This document shows positions 33,192 through 41,966 of a DNA stretch of 64,000 bases, one piece after another (position 1 is the first letter of the stretch; every line of letters starts with the position of its first letter). The notes under the pieces are model-generated. The model was not told where the DNA came from, ran no database searches, and was given only the letters and a program-made list of their open reading frames with translations. The stretch lies in contig JAPSJW010000001.1 in NCBI GenBank assembly GCA_031177985.1, positions 62,001 through 126,000 of the forward strand, in the 5' to 3' direction. The translations under genes and the position numbers were made by a program. This DNA is from Microbacteriaceae bacterium (GTDB taxonomy: Bacteria; Actinomycetota; Actinomycetes; Actinomycetales; Microbacteriaceae).

Positions 33192-34634
33192 TCAGTCCCA
33201 GATGACCTCGGGGTTCTCGGCGGCCATGTCGATCGCCGGGCTGCCGAAGATCGGACCGAAGAGCAGCGTGCAGGTTCCGGTCGTGCCGTTCTGCGAGCAC
33301 TGAGCCTCGACGTCGATGCCGCCCGGCGAGCTCGCCTGCGCCAGCGTCGGGTTGTCATAGCTCAGCGTGGGCTCGAGCGAGTCGATGCTCGCGTTCGTGT
33401 CGGCCGGGATGGTGCGCGTGATCGTGCCGTCGGTCAGCACGGACCCGTCGTCGAGCGTGCCCGGGAGGGCGAGTCCGCAGCCGGTCTCGAGGTTCTTCGA
33501 TGCGACGCACTCGTTCGCGGCCGCACGCACCAGGTCGCGGAAGGTCTGGAGTGCCGCCTCGCTGAGGCCCGCCTCGATGCCGAGGGTGTCGACGTATCCG
33601 TAGGGCTCGGTGAGGGTGACGACGGTCTCACCGCTCAGCGCGAAGTTCTCGAGGGTCGTCGCGAACTCGTAGGTGCCCGGGAAGATGTCGTAGCTCTCGT
33701 CGCCGACCTCTGCGCCGTTGACGGTCACGCCGAGACCCTCGAACTGGGTGGTCGAGAGGCTGCCGAGCACGCCGCTGATCGTCCAGGAGCCGTCGCCTTC
33801 GAAGTCGTAGACGTCGTAGGTCGCCTCGACGGGCGTGTCGCCGAGCAGGTAGCTCACGTCGACCGTTCCCGATCCGTCCGAGGTGTTGTCGACGACCTCG
33901 ATGTCACTGATCGGGGCCAGCTCGTTCGAGGCCGCGAGCACGTCGTCGGTCAGGAGCGTGTCGACGGTCGGCGGCGAGTCGATGAAGCCGAGCGCCGTCG
34001 CGGAGTCGCCCTCGGAGAGCGCGGTGAAGAAGGACGTCACGGCCTCGCCTGCGGATGCCGCGCTTCCGCCGCCGCCCGCCGGTTCGCCGCCGCCACCGCT
34101 CTGCGGCACTCCCCCGAGGCGGGGGACGACGACGAACGCGATGACGAGGGCGATGACCAGGAGCAGGGCGAGGCCTCCGCCTGCGATGCCGATGATGGCA
34201 CCGGTGCTGAGGCCGCCCTTCTTGGCCGGCGGCCCGACCGGGGGCTGCTGCTGCCACCCTTGGGCCGCTGTCGGCTGGTGCTGCGGTGCGCCGTAGGGCT
34301 CGGGCCGCTGAGCATACGGCTGCTGCGGCGCGCCGTACGCCTGCGTCGGCGCGGTCGGCGGAGCCGGAGTGCCGGGGTACTGCTGGGTGGGCGCCGTCGG
34401 CGGCACGGGAGCACCCGGGTACTGCTGCGTCGGCGCCGTCGGCGGGGCCGGCGTGCCGGGGTACTGCTGCGTCGGAGTGGCACCGGTCGGGCCGGGTGCG
34501 GCGAAGGGCCCGGCGGGAGGCGCAGGCGGCTGCTGCGGGGTCGGAGCCGTGTCCGGCGCGCCGTCCCGAGGCGGCGGCACCGGCGGCACACCCTCCCGAT
34601 TCGGAGGAACGTTGTTGTCGCGGTTGTCGGTCAT
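33192..34634 (-). CDS. Proline-rich single-span membrane protein with PTQQYPG repeats
   Basis: 480 residues. Residues 1-150 are Pro/Gln/Ala-rich and contain three near-identical repeats of the form APTQQYPGTPAPPT spaced 16 residues. One membrane span follows (TGAIIGIAGGGLALLLVIALVIAFVVV) and then an extracytoplasmic region of about 300 residues with a DUF4878-like segment (AVTSFFTALSEGDSATALGFID) and Cys pairs. This looks like an envelope protein with cytosolic low-complexity tail. ATG 34634 chosen by AGGGTGAGG upstream. -10 TAGATT lies about 45 bases upstream on the minus strand. Confidence 0.8.
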   Translation of the reverse strand: MTDNRDNNVPPNREGVPPVPPPRDGAPDTAPTPQQPPAPPAGPFAAPGPTGATPTQQYPGTPAPPTAPTQQYPGAPVPPTAPTQQYPGTPAPPTAPTQAYGAPQQPYAQRPEPYGAPQHQPTAAQGWQQQPPVGPPAKKGGLSTGAIIGIAGGGLALLLVIALVIAFVVVPRLGGVPQSGGGGEPAGGGGSAASAGEAVTSFFTALSEGDSATALGFIDSPPTVDTLLTDDVLAASNELAPISDIEVVDNTSDGSGTVDVSYLLGDTPVEATYDVYDFEGDGSWTISGVLGSLSTTQFEGLGVTVNGAEVGDESYDIFPGTYEFATTLENFALSGETVVTLTEPYGYVDTLGIEAGLSEAALQTFRDLVRAAANECVASKNLETGCGLALPGTLDDGSVLTDGTITRTIPADTNASIDSLEPTLSYDNPTLAQASSPGGIDVEAQCSQNGTTGTCTLLFGPIFGSPAIDMAAENPEVIWD

Positions 34635-34729
34635 CGCCTCACCCTGTTTGCCGAGCACATATCGCGCTCAATCTAGCCTGCGCTGACGGCTTCTCATACC
34701 CGCGAGACGGCGCCTGATCCGGCTGGCGG

Positions 34730-35830
34730 CTAGCGCGCGTACTGCCCGACGAGCCGCACGGCACCGCCGTCGACGCCCTTGGCGCCCTGCTCGAATCCGT
34801 CGAGTTCGCGCTGCTGCATCGACACCGTGCCCGCGACCCACGCGGGGATGCCGTCGGCGCTGAGGGCTGCGGCCACCGCCTCCGCGCGGTCCGGCGCCAC
34901 GACGGCGATCATGCCGATGCCGAGGTTCCAGGTGCCCTCGGTGCTCTCGAGGGTCGCCTCGGACAGCTCGGCGAGCACGCGGAACACCGGCTGCGGCGAC
35001 CAGCTCGAGCGGTCGAGCTCGACCCACGACCCCTGCGGCAGCACCCGCGCGAGGTTCGCGGCGATGCCGCCGCCTGTCACATGCGAGAGAGCGTGGACGG
35101 ATGCCCCGAGCGCGTCGTCGGCGAGCACCCTCAGCAGCGGCGCGGTGTAGAGACGGGTGGGCTCGAGCAGGGCGAGCCCGATCGGCCCGCCGAGCTCGGC
35201 GAGCTGGTCGCGGTACTCGAGGCCTCGGGCCGCGAGGATGTGGCGCACGAGCGAGAAGCCGTTCGAGTGCAGGCCGCTCGATGCGAGGGCGACGACCGCG
35301 TCGCCGTGCTGAACGCGCTCGGCACCGAGCACGGCATCCGCTTCGACCGCGCCAACCGCAGCGCCCGCGACGTCGTAGTCGTCGACGCCGAGGAGTCCCG
35401 GGTGCTCGGCGGTCTCTCCGCCGACGAGCGCGGTCCCGGTCTCGGCGCAGGCGCGCGCGATGCCCTCGACGATCGAGGCGATCCGCTCGGGCACGACCTT
35501 GCCGCAGGCGATGTAATCCGTCATGAACAGCGGCTTCGCGCCCACCACGACGATGTCGTCGACGACCATGCCGACGAGGTCCTGGCCGATGGTGTCGTGC
35601 TTGTCGAGAGCCTGAGCGATCGCGACCTTCGTGCCCACCCCATCCGTGCTGGTGGCCAGCAGCGGGCGGCGGAAGTCCTTGAGGAAGGAGGCGTCGAAGA
35701 GACCGGCGAAGCCGCCCACGCCGCCGAGCACCTCGGGGCCGTGGGTGCGGGAGACGGCGGCCTTCATGAGCTCCACCGCGCGGTCGCCGGCTGCGGTATC
35801 GACCCCTGCCTCGGCGTAGCTGTCGGGCAT
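34730..35830 (-). CDS. purM: Phosphoribosylformylglycinamidine cyclo-ligase
   Basis: 366 residues. AIR synthase: converts FGAM and ATP to AIR in step 5 of purine synthesis. Motifs: YAEAGVDTAAGDRAVELMK, PLLATSTDGVGTKVAIAQALDKHDTIGQDLVGMVVDDI, TALVGGETAEHPGLL, ASSGLHSNGFSLVR and HVTGGGIAANLARVLP. Full length. It is divergent from purF across 75 bases, an arrangement unlike the usual purF-purM co-orientation. Confidence 0.97.
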   Translation of the reverse strand: MPDSYAEAGVDTAAGDRAVELMKAAVSRTHGPEVLGGVGGFAGLFDASFLKDFRRPLLATSTDGVGTKVAIAQALDKHDTIGQDLVGMVVDDIVVVGAKPLFMTDYIACGKVVPERIASIVEGIARACAETGTALVGGETAEHPGLLGVDDYDVAGAAVGAVEADAVLGAERVQHGDAVVALASSGLHSNGFSLVRHILAARGLEYRDQLAELGGPIGLALLEPTRLYTAPLLRVLADDALGASVHALSHVTGGGIAANLARVLPQGSWVELDRSSWSPQPVFRVLAELSEATLESTEGTWNLGIGMIAVVAPDRAEAVAAALSADGIPAWVAGTVSMQQRELDGFEQGAKGVDGGAVRLVGQYAR

Positions 35831-35863
35831 GGTCAGCGGGTCCGTTCCGTGGCGTGGGAGACT

Positions 35864-35889
35864 AGAGCGTACTGATCACACTCTACGGT
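35864..35889. promoter_or_regulatory. purM-purF divergent promoter region with inverted repeat
   Basis: AGAGCGT (35864-35870) and ACACTCT (35878-35884) match as an inverted repeat at six of seven positions around ACTGATC. The purF -10 TACGGT (35884-35889) abuts it, and a purM -10 TAGTCT lies just beyond on the minus strand. A shared purine-responsive operator is plausible but unproven. Confidence 0.5.
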
Positions 35890-35905
35890 CTGGAGTCCGC
35901 CCCGG

Positions 35906-37363
35906 ATGTGCGGCATCGTCGGCCTCGTCTCGTCTGGCCCGGTCAATCAGCAGGTCTACGACAGCCTCTCCCTTCTTCAGCATCGCGGGCAGGATTCGAC
36001 CGGCATCGCGACGAGCGAAGGCAGCATCGTCCACATGCAGAAGGCCAAGGGCCAGGTGCGCGAGGCGTATCGCACGCGCGACATGCGCAGCCTGCTCGGC
36101 ACGATGGGCCTAGGCCACGTGCGCTACGCGACCCGCGGCTCCGCCTCGCATGAGGAGGAGGCACAGCCGTTCTACGTGAACGCGCCGTACGGCATCGTGC
36201 TCGTGCACAACGGCAACCTCACGAACACCCGCGAGCTCACCTCGGAGCTGTTCCACACCGACCGGCGGCACCTCAACACGAGCTCCGACACCGAGCTGCT
36301 CGTCAACGTGCTCGCCAATGAGCTGCAGTCGCAGATCCGCGGAGCCGACCTCGATCCCGACCAGGTGTTCGACGCGATCGAGACCCTGCACGAGCGCGTC
36401 GAGGGCTCGTACGCCGCGATCGCCCTCATCGCCGGCCAGGGCCTCCTCGCCTTCCGCGACCCGTTCGGCATCCGCCCCCTCGTGCTCGGCAAGCGGCCGA
36501 CCGGCCTCGTGGGCGACGAGTGGGTCGTCGCGAGCGAGTCGCTCGTGCTCGAGAGCGGCGGCTACGAGATCGTGCGCGACATCGCCCCGGGCGAGGCCGT
36601 CTACATCACCCGCAGCGGCGAGTTCTTCTCCCGCCAGTGTGCCAAGAACCCGGTGCTCATCCCGTGCTCGTTCGAGTACGTGTACCTCGCGCGTCCCGAC
36701 TCGATCATGAACGGCATCTCGGTCTACGAGGCCCGCCTGCGACTCGGCAACCGCCTCGCCGACACGATCGCGAAGTACACGCCCACGGGTGACATCGACG
36801 TCGTCATGCCGATCCCCGACTCCTCGCGCCCCGCCGCGATGCAGGTGGCTCAGAAGCTCGGCATCGAGTACCGCGAGGGGTTCTACAAGAACCGCTACGT
36901 CGGCCGCACCTTCATCATGCCCGGGCAGGAGCAGCGCAAGAAGAGCGTGAAGCAGAAGCTCAACGCGATGTCGAGCGAGTTCAAGGGCAAGAACGTGCTC
37001 ATCGTCGACGACTCGATCGTGCGCGGCACCACCTCGCGCGAGATAGTCGACATGGCCCGGATGGCAGGGGCGAACTCCGTGACGTTCACCTCGGCCGCGC
37101 CTCCCGTGCGGTACCCGCACGTCTACGGCATCAACATGCCCACCCGGCAGGAGCTCGTCGCGGCGGGACGGAAGATCCCCGAGATCGCGACCGAGCTCGG
37201 CGCCGACTACCTCATCTACCAGGAGGTCGAGGACATGCAGGCCGCGATCCTCGAGGGCACCGACATCGAGGCGCTCGAGATGAGCTGCTTCACCGGCGAG
37301 TACGTCACCGGAACGGTGACCGAGGAGTACCTCGCCTGGGTCGAGCGCAACCAGCTGAGCTAG
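35906..37363 (+). CDS. purF: Amidophosphoribosyltransferase
   Basis: 485 residues; commits PRPP and glutamine to phosphoribosylamine. The N-terminal Ntn glutaminase begins directly at Cys2 (MCGIVGLVSSG) with no propeptide, then LLQHRGQDSTGIAT and RYATRGSASHEEEAQPF. The phosphoribosyltransferase part has VMPIPDSSRPAAMQVA, REGFYKNRYVGRTFIMP and VLIVDDSIVRGTTSREIV. Its TAG stop shares the palindrome CTAG with the stop of the convergent downstream gene. Confidence 0.97.
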   Translation: MCGIVGLVSSGPVNQQVYDSLSLLQHRGQDSTGIATSEGSIVHMQKAKGQVREAYRTRDMRSLLGTMGLGHVRYATRGSASHEEEAQPFYVNAPYGIVLVHNGNLTNTRELTSELFHTDRRHLNTSSDTELLVNVLANELQSQIRGADLDPDQVFDAIETLHERVEGSYAAIALIAGQGLLAFRDPFGIRPLVLGKRPTGLVGDEWVVASESLVLESGGYEIVRDIAPGEAVYITRSGEFFSRQCAKNPVLIPCSFEYVYLARPDSIMNGISVYEARLRLGNRLADTIAKYTPTGDIDVVMPIPDSSRPAAMQVAQKLGIEYREGFYKNRYVGRTFIMPGQEQRKKSVKQKLNAMSSEFKGKNVLIVDDSIVRGTTSREIVDMARMAGANSVTFTSAAPPVRYPHVYGINMPTRQELVAAGRKIPEIATELGADYLIYQEVEDMQAAILEGTDIEALEMSCFTGEYVTGTVTEEYLAWVERNQLS

Positions 37364-38514
37364 TCGGCGGCCGGGGCGCCACCCGAGATCGCCTCGAGGT
37401 AACGCGGGCGCAGCCCCTCCTTCTGGCCGCTGATGCTGGGCTTCATCTGGAACACGCCGGTGTCGTAGTTGCCCTCGACGAGCACGGGGCCCCCGGGCGT
37501 GAGCGCCACATCCCAGCCGACGTAGGGCACCTGCGGCACCACTCGGGCGGCGCGGTGGACCAGGTCGATCACCTGATCCCACATCGGCACTGCGGTGCCC
37601 GCGATGATCGCGCCGCTCTCGGGATGGACCGCGTACTTGCGTCCCTCCTTGTCGAAGGCCGCGTAGAGCGCGCGGCCCTGCTCGTCGAGAGTCGTCTGCA
37701 TGCCGCCGCTTCCGAAGTTGTCGACGGGCGACCCGTGGCCGATCTTGAGGACCCGGGCGAGCACCTCGACCGACCCCTCGGGAGTGAGGTAGGTGATGAC
37801 CCGGATCGTGTTGACGCTGGTCGGCGTGAGGCGAGCGAGATCGGGATGCTGTTCGATGAACTCCTCGACGAGCACCTGCCCGCGGTCGATGAGCTCGCTC
37901 CGCAGAGCTTGCAGCTCGTGGACGGAGTCGGGAAGCTCCTCCGCGCGGAGCGGGGTGATGCCGTCTCCGCCGAGCGACTCGTTGTTCTTCAGCATCACGC
38001 GACCGTGCCGGTGGACGAAGGCCGCGAAGTCGGTCGCGTCGGCTGAGCGCAGGTCGATCCACGCGCGGCCCAGGTAGGGCGCGAAGCGCTCGTTGAAGCG
38101 CACCTTGTCCGTGAAGCAGGTCGCATACCGCCGGTCGTTCAGCTCGAGCGTGAGCTGGTGCGCCTGCGGACGGGTGAGGAACGTCCGTCGCTCCGCCGCC
38201 CTGAGGAGGTGCCAGTCCCACTCGTGGTAGTCGTGATACCCCGCGTAGAACCGCACTGACGACACCGCCATGTCGACCATGACGAACAGGCGAGGGATCC
38301 GATACTCATCGCTGATCCGTCCGGCGAGGCGCCACATGTTCTGCACATCCAGCCGCGCGAAGCGGAGGACGAAGTACTTCAGCCGTCGCAGTGCGCGCCC
38401 TCCAGGAGTGGCCGTGCGCTGGGCGTCCTCCGCGCGGGGCGCGATGACGGCCCGACGGGGAGCAGCGCTGACGATGCTCGTGGAGGACGTGTCCGAGGAG
38501 AGAGTCTGCTGCAC
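37360..38514 (-). CDS. Sugar-transfer-associated ATP-grasp domain protein
   Basis: 384 residues. An N-terminal helical part (LKYFVLRFARLDVQNMWRLAGRISDEYRIPR) precedes an ATP-grasp-like fold with VMLKNNESLGGDGI, VLVEEFIEQHPDLARLTPTSVNTIRVITYL, GHGSPVDNFGSGGM and GWDVALTPGGPVLVEGNYDTG. Members occur in exopolysaccharide and teichuronic/alginate-type clusters; the ligated substrate is unknown. No glycosyltransferase lies nearby here. GTG 38514 follows a TAGTGG hexamer by six bases. Confidence 0.82.
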   Translation of the reverse strand: MQQTLSSDTSSTSIVSAAPRRAVIAPRAEDAQRTATPGGRALRRLKYFVLRFARLDVQNMWRLAGRISDEYRIPRLFVMVDMAVSSVRFYAGYHDYHEWDWHLLRAAERRTFLTRPQAHQLTLELNDRRYATCFTDKVRFNERFAPYLGRAWIDLRSADATDFAAFVHRHGRVMLKNNESLGGDGITPLRAEELPDSVHELQALRSELIDRGQVLVEEFIEQHPDLARLTPTSVNTIRVITYLTPEGSVEVLARVLKIGHGSPVDNFGSGGMQTTLDEQGRALYAAFDKEGRKYAVHPESGAIIAGTAVPMWDQVIDLVHRAARVVPQVPYVGWDVALTPGGPVLVEGNYDTGVFQMKPSISGQKEGLRPRYLEAISGGAPAAD

Positions 38515-38684
38515 TGTGTCCCACTATCGATCTCATCGCGGACGGGATGTCCGCTCCATCCAGCGTGACGAGGCGCTGTGAGATGCGGCTAAGACTCAGC
38601 AGGGGAGAAGCCCGGTGGCGGCTTCGAGACCGCCCGGCTCATCGATCGCGGAGGCCGACGCCGGCGCTGCGCCGACGGATGCTG

Positions 38685-39473
38685 TCAGGCGCGCAGGATG
38701 AATCCCACGCCGCGGATCGTCTCGATCACCCGAGGTGCCCCATCGGACTCCAGCTTGCGCCTGAGGTAGCCGACGAAGACGTCGACGACGTTGCTGTCCA
38801 CCTCGCTGGTGTACCCCCAGACCTGGGCCAGCAGTTGGCCGCGGCTGAGCACCTGGTTGCTGTGGCGCACGAAAGCCAGGAGCAGCTCGAACTCGCGGAA
38901 GGTGAGTTCGAGCGTGCGGTCGCCGAGTGTCGCGGTCCGACTCGCGATGTCGATCGCGACGTCGCCGGCCGTCAGTGGCAGTCTCGCCCGAACCCTGTCC
39001 AGTCGCACGAGCGCGTGCAGGCGCGCTGCGAGCTCGCCGATCGAGAAGGGCTTCACCACGTAATCGTCTGCACCCGCCGCGAGACCCGCCACCCGGTCTG
39101 CGATGTCGTCTCTCGCTGAGACCATGCAGATCGGGAAGTCGAGTCCAGCGGCCCTTATCCGGGAGACGAGGTCAATGCCGTTCAGCTTCGGCATCGAGAC
39201 GTCGAGCACCGCGACGTCGGGCACGGACCGGCGCACCTCGGCGAGCGCGGCGAGACCCTCGGGCGCCTCTCGCACAGACAGTCCGGCGTTCTCGAGCCCG
39301 AGGCGGAGGGCCGCGCGGACGTTGGGCTCGTCGTCGACGATCAGCGCGTCAGGCGGCGCGACCGGAGCATCGATCACGCGGCGACGAACTGTTTTGCGCC
39401 CGGGCGGGGAGGCGTCGTGCCATCGAACCCTCGGCGACGCGACCTCCGGCCGCAGCTGCGTTCTCACACTCAT
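38685..39473 (-). CDS. Orphan OmpR/PhoB-type response regulator
   Basis: 262 residues with receiver Asp91 (VLDVSMPKLNG), acidic pocket IVDDEP, Lys in DDYVVKPF, and a C-terminal winged helix (LTFREFELLLAFVRHSNQVLSRGQLLAQVWG, VDVFVGYLRRKLE). An unusual 40-residue basic N-terminal extension precedes the receiver. ATG 39473 overlaps the TetR stop (ATGA), which supports that start; GTG starts nearer the receiver are possible. No histidine kinase gene is adjacent. Confidence 0.88.
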   Translation of the reverse strand: MSVRTQLRPEVASPRVRWHDASPPGRKTVRRRVIDAPVAPPDALIVDDEPNVRAALRLGLENAGLSVREAPEGLAALAEVRRSVPDVAVLDVSMPKLNGIDLVSRIRAAGLDFPICMVSARDDIADRVAGLAAGADDYVVKPFSIGELAARLHALVRLDRVRARLPLTAGDVAIDIASRTATLGDRTLELTFREFELLLAFVRHSNQVLSRGQLLAQVWGYTSEVDSNVVDVFVGYLRRKLESDGAPRVIETIRGVGFILRA

Positions 39474-40129
39474 GGACGCCCCGTCGCACTTCCCTGGGAG
39501 GGCTGATGACCCCGATGCGCCGGGCCGCTGAGGGCGTTGATGAGGAACTGCGCCGCCACCTCGGCCACTTCTCTGCTGTTCGCGGAGGGGCCGCTCACCC
39601 GGGCGAGCGCCGCCTGCATCACCCCGACCATGAGGGCACGGGTCAGCGCGGGATCCGCGACGTCGGTGAACTCGCCCGCTTCGACGCCGGCGCGGACGAC
39701 GTCGACGATGCGGTCGCCGATCTCGTCACGGAGAGGAAGCACAGCCTCCGAGAACTCGGCGCGGCCGAGGCTCCGCTCGAGCGCCTGACCAGCCAGGAGG
39801 ACGCCCGTGCTCCTGGCGTGCTCGACGAGCAGGACCGTCACGATGCTGCGCAGGCGCTGGCTCGGCGGCACCGAGGTGTCGTCGGCACGAAGCGCCACCA
39901 CCTCGCGGACTCTCGCGCTTCCCCGCCTGGTCGCCTCCGTGAGCAGCGTGACGGTGTCCGGGGCGTAGTTGTAGATGGCCGTGCGGGCGACCCCGGCCCG
40001 AGAGGCGACGTCCCGCATGGTGATCGATTCGAAGGGGCGCTCGAGCACGAGGCCGTCCATCGCGTCGAGCAGCAGGTCCCACGTGCGGGCCTTGTGCTCC
40101 GCGACGGTCGCTGCGGCGATCTTCGGCAT
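39470..40129 (-). CDS. TetR-family transcriptional regulator
   Basis: 219 residues; helix-turn-helix ITMRDVASRAGVARTAIYNYAPDTVTLLTEAT (about 36-67), then a helical ligand-binding domain. It is translationally coupled to the response regulator downstream and sits after a carotenoid-type gene on the same strand with a terminator between. GGAGGTGGCC precedes the ATG. Confidence 0.9.
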   Translation of the reverse strand: MPKIAAATVAEHKARTWDLLLDAMDGLVLERPFESITMRDVASRAGVARTAIYNYAPDTVTLLTEATRRGSARVREVVALRADDTSVPPSQRLRSIVTVLLVEHARSTGVLLAGQALERSLGRAEFSEAVLPLRDEIGDRIVDVVRAGVEAGEFTDVADPALTRALMVGVMQAALARVSGPSANSREVAEVAAQFLINALSGPAHRGHQPSQGSATGRP

Positions 40130-40163
40130 GGGCCACCTCCAGAGAGCGGAACGAGAGAAGACG

Positions 40164-40197
40164 GATGGGCGGGATCGCCGGAGCGGTCCCGCCCATC
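40164..40197 (-). terminator. Intrinsic terminator of the CruF-like gene
   Basis: GATGGGCGGGA (40164-40174) pairs perfectly with TCCCGCCCATC (40187-40197) around 12 bases; on the minus strand it follows the CruF-like stop by six bases and is followed by a pyrimidine-rich stretch. Confidence 0.8.
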
Positions 40198-40202
40198 TTG
40201 GA

Positions 40203-41135
40203 TCAGGTGCGGTTCAGATCGCCCCGAAGGATCTTGACGATGGCGAAGAGCGAGATGGGGATGATCGTGAAGATGTTGATGATCATGAGCGTCTCGTTGA
40301 GGGCTGCCGTGTCCCATTCGACCCCGGTCGCGTCGGAAACGGTCCCCGAATCGGTGCTGCCCATGAAGGTCGTGATGGCCGCGACCGCGAACATCGCGTA
40401 GATGAGGACGGGCTGCAGGTAGGACACCTGCCTGATGGCTTCCACGCCGCTGCCGGAGCGCCGCGTCTGGCGGATCGCGAGCACCAGGGCGAAGACCTGG
40501 AAGAAGCTCCACGTGACGAACCACCACCCGACGTAGTTGGTCCAGGGCACTCCGAAGAGGCCGCCCCCGTCGTGCCAGATCCAGACCTGCCGCACGGTCG
40601 CGATCAGCGAGTCCGCGCCGACGTCGAACATCGTCATGACGGCACCGGCCAGCACGGGCAGGGCGATCACGTTGATACGGCCGGTGCGGGTGCGCAGGTC
40701 GAGCCGCTCGTCAGCGCGATCGAGCACGGTGTTGGCCGTCATCCAGCTCACGTAGCCCAGGCCGAAGTAGGTGACCCCGATGATCACCGGCACGAGGAAG
40801 AGCTGGGGCATCAGCGTGTAGTGGTAGTTGCCGAACGGGAAGCCCGTCAGGATGCTCAGGTTCTCCCAGATGTTGCTGATGACGAAGGAGATGACGAACA
40901 GGCCGATGAGCACGGGCCAGCCGTAGCGCCGTGTGCCTTGAACGAAGGCGAGGGCGACACCGGCCAGCGAGACGACCTGCGCTGCTCCGATGGCCCCGAC
41001 GAGAGGGAGGATGAGGGCCCCGACCACGGCGATGCCCACCGTGGTCCATCCGAGGAGCCCCCGGATCCGGCTCTCGGGCGGCTGGGATCCCTCGGCCGGA
41101 GGGAGCGACACTTCGGTGTCTGTTCGTGTGGACAT
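40203..41135 (-). CDS. CruF-like carotenoid biosynthesis membrane protein (DUF422)
   Basis: 310 residues, seven or eight spans. DUF422 motifs are present: WENLSILTGFPFGNYHYT, VTYFGLGYVSWMTAN, MTMFDVGADS and WIWHDGGGLFGVPWTNYVGWWFV. Characterised relatives hydrate carotenoid ends (C-1',2' hydratase, C50 bisanhydrobacterioruberin hydratase). No other crt genes lie in the window, so pathway assignment is tentative. The upstream dyad at 41204-41215 may bind the co-oriented TetR. Confidence 0.82.
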   Translation of the reverse strand: MSTRTDTEVSLPPAEGSQPPESRIRGLLGWTTVGIAVVGALILPLVGAIGAAQVVSLAGVALAFVQGTRRYGWPVLIGLFVISFVISNIWENLSILTGFPFGNYHYTLMPQLFLVPVIIGVTYFGLGYVSWMTANTVLDRADERLDLRTRTGRINVIALPVLAGAVMTMFDVGADSLIATVRQVWIWHDGGGLFGVPWTNYVGWWFVTWSFFQVFALVLAIRQTRRSGSGVEAIRQVSYLQPVLIYAMFAVAAITTFMGSTDSGTVSDATGVEWDTAALNETLMIINIFTIIPISLFAIVKILRGDLNRT

Positions 41136-41203
41136 GCGCGCCTTCTTCGGATGTGGCCGGACCTGGCGGTTCGGCGATTCGACTGAACGCGCTGAACGTT
41201 ATG

Positions 41204-41215
41204 ACGACACGTCGT
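41204..41215. promoter_or_regulatory. ACGAC-AC-GTCGT palindrome upstream of the CruF-like gene
   Basis: A perfect 5-2-5 palindrome flanked by AT-rich sequence (AACGTTAT on one side, TAAAA on the other), about 70 bases before the CruF-like start. On the minus strand TAACGT beside it could be a -10. It is a candidate operator for the neighbouring TetR regulator. Confidence 0.45.
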
Positions 41216-41251
41216 TAAAACCCTGGGAGTCCATGAGACCCCCGCTGAGAG

Positions 41252-41572
41252 TCAGGAGTCGTCGACCTCGGTCGACGAAGCCTCGGTCGACGCAGCCGCC
41301 TCGCGCTGGGCGGCGACAGTGCGGGAGCGGCGAGCGGATGCCCGATCGAGCAGAAGCGCGACGACCGCCCCGAGCGCGACGCCGGTGGGCACCCCGTACA
41401 GGCAGAAGTAGGCGAAGAGCGCACCGAACCCGACGTTCGGGTCAGCGGGATAGAGCGAGGTCAGCACGAAGGTGACGATCAGCCCGAGCAGTCCGCCGAC
41501 GAGGAGAAAGCGGCCGTACTTGGGGGCGCGGCGGATCTGCACCTCGTGGCGGTCGGGTTGCGGCGAGCTCAT
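41252..41572 (-). CDS. Two-span 106-residue membrane protein
   Basis: MSSPQPDRHEVQIRRAPKYGRFLLVGGLLGLIVTFVLTSL followed by a PADPNVGFGALFAYFCLYGVPTGVALGAVVALLLD segment and a charged, Ala/Ser/Glu-rich tail. This is a conserved actinobacterial small membrane protein found beside the sterol-carrier gene; function unknown. ATG 41572 follows GGGGGC. It is third in the minus-strand run from 42525. Confidence 0.8.
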   Translation of the reverse strand: MSSPQPDRHEVQIRRAPKYGRFLLVGGLLGLIVTFVLTSLYPADPNVGFGALFAYFCLYGVPTGVALGAVVALLLDRASARRSRTVAAQREAAASTEASSTEVDDS

Positions 41573-41606
41573 GCCCCCATTCTCCCGCGCCGGCGGCCCA
41601 CGCCGC

Positions 41607-41966
41607 TCAGTCCCAGCGCACAGGAAGCACGTCGGAGAGGTCCGCACGCGAGCCGGAGGCGGAGACCCGGGCAGCGGCGACCGCATCCGCCCAGCTGAGG
41701 CGGCCGGTCGCCAGGTCGATCCAGGTCGCCGCATCCGTCTCGACGACGTTGGGCGGCGTGCCGCGGGTGTGCCGCGGGCCCTCGATCGCCTGCACCGCTC
41801 CGAACGGGGGCACCCGCACCTCCACGGAGTTGCCCGGCACGGCATCGGCGAGCGCCTGCAGCAGGTAGCGCGCGGCGGTGGCGACGGTAGTGCGATCGGT
41901 CGCTCCGGCGAGCGCCGCGGTCACTGCGGCGGCGCCGTGGTCAGCGGGGATGCGCTTGGCGGGCAT
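41607..41966 (-). CDS. Sterol-carrier (SCP2) family protein
   Basis: 119 residues starting [21 protein letters not shown], with [49 protein letters not shown], the actinobacterial sterol-carrier-like fold that may bind lipids. ATG 41966 is chosen because conservation starts there. It overlaps the upstream membrane protein gene by 26 bases. Confidence 0.88.
   Translation of the reverse strand: MPAKRIPADHGAAAVTAALAGATDRTTVATAARYLLQALADAVPGNSVEVRVPPFGAVQAIEGPRHTRGTPPNVVETDAATWIDLATGRLSWADAVAAARVSASGSRADLSDVLPVRWD

Noticed and set aside
36110-38221. Minus-strand 703-codon frame across purF
   Set aside because: High-GC shadow with low-complexity composition; purF and the ATP-grasp gene explain this DNA.
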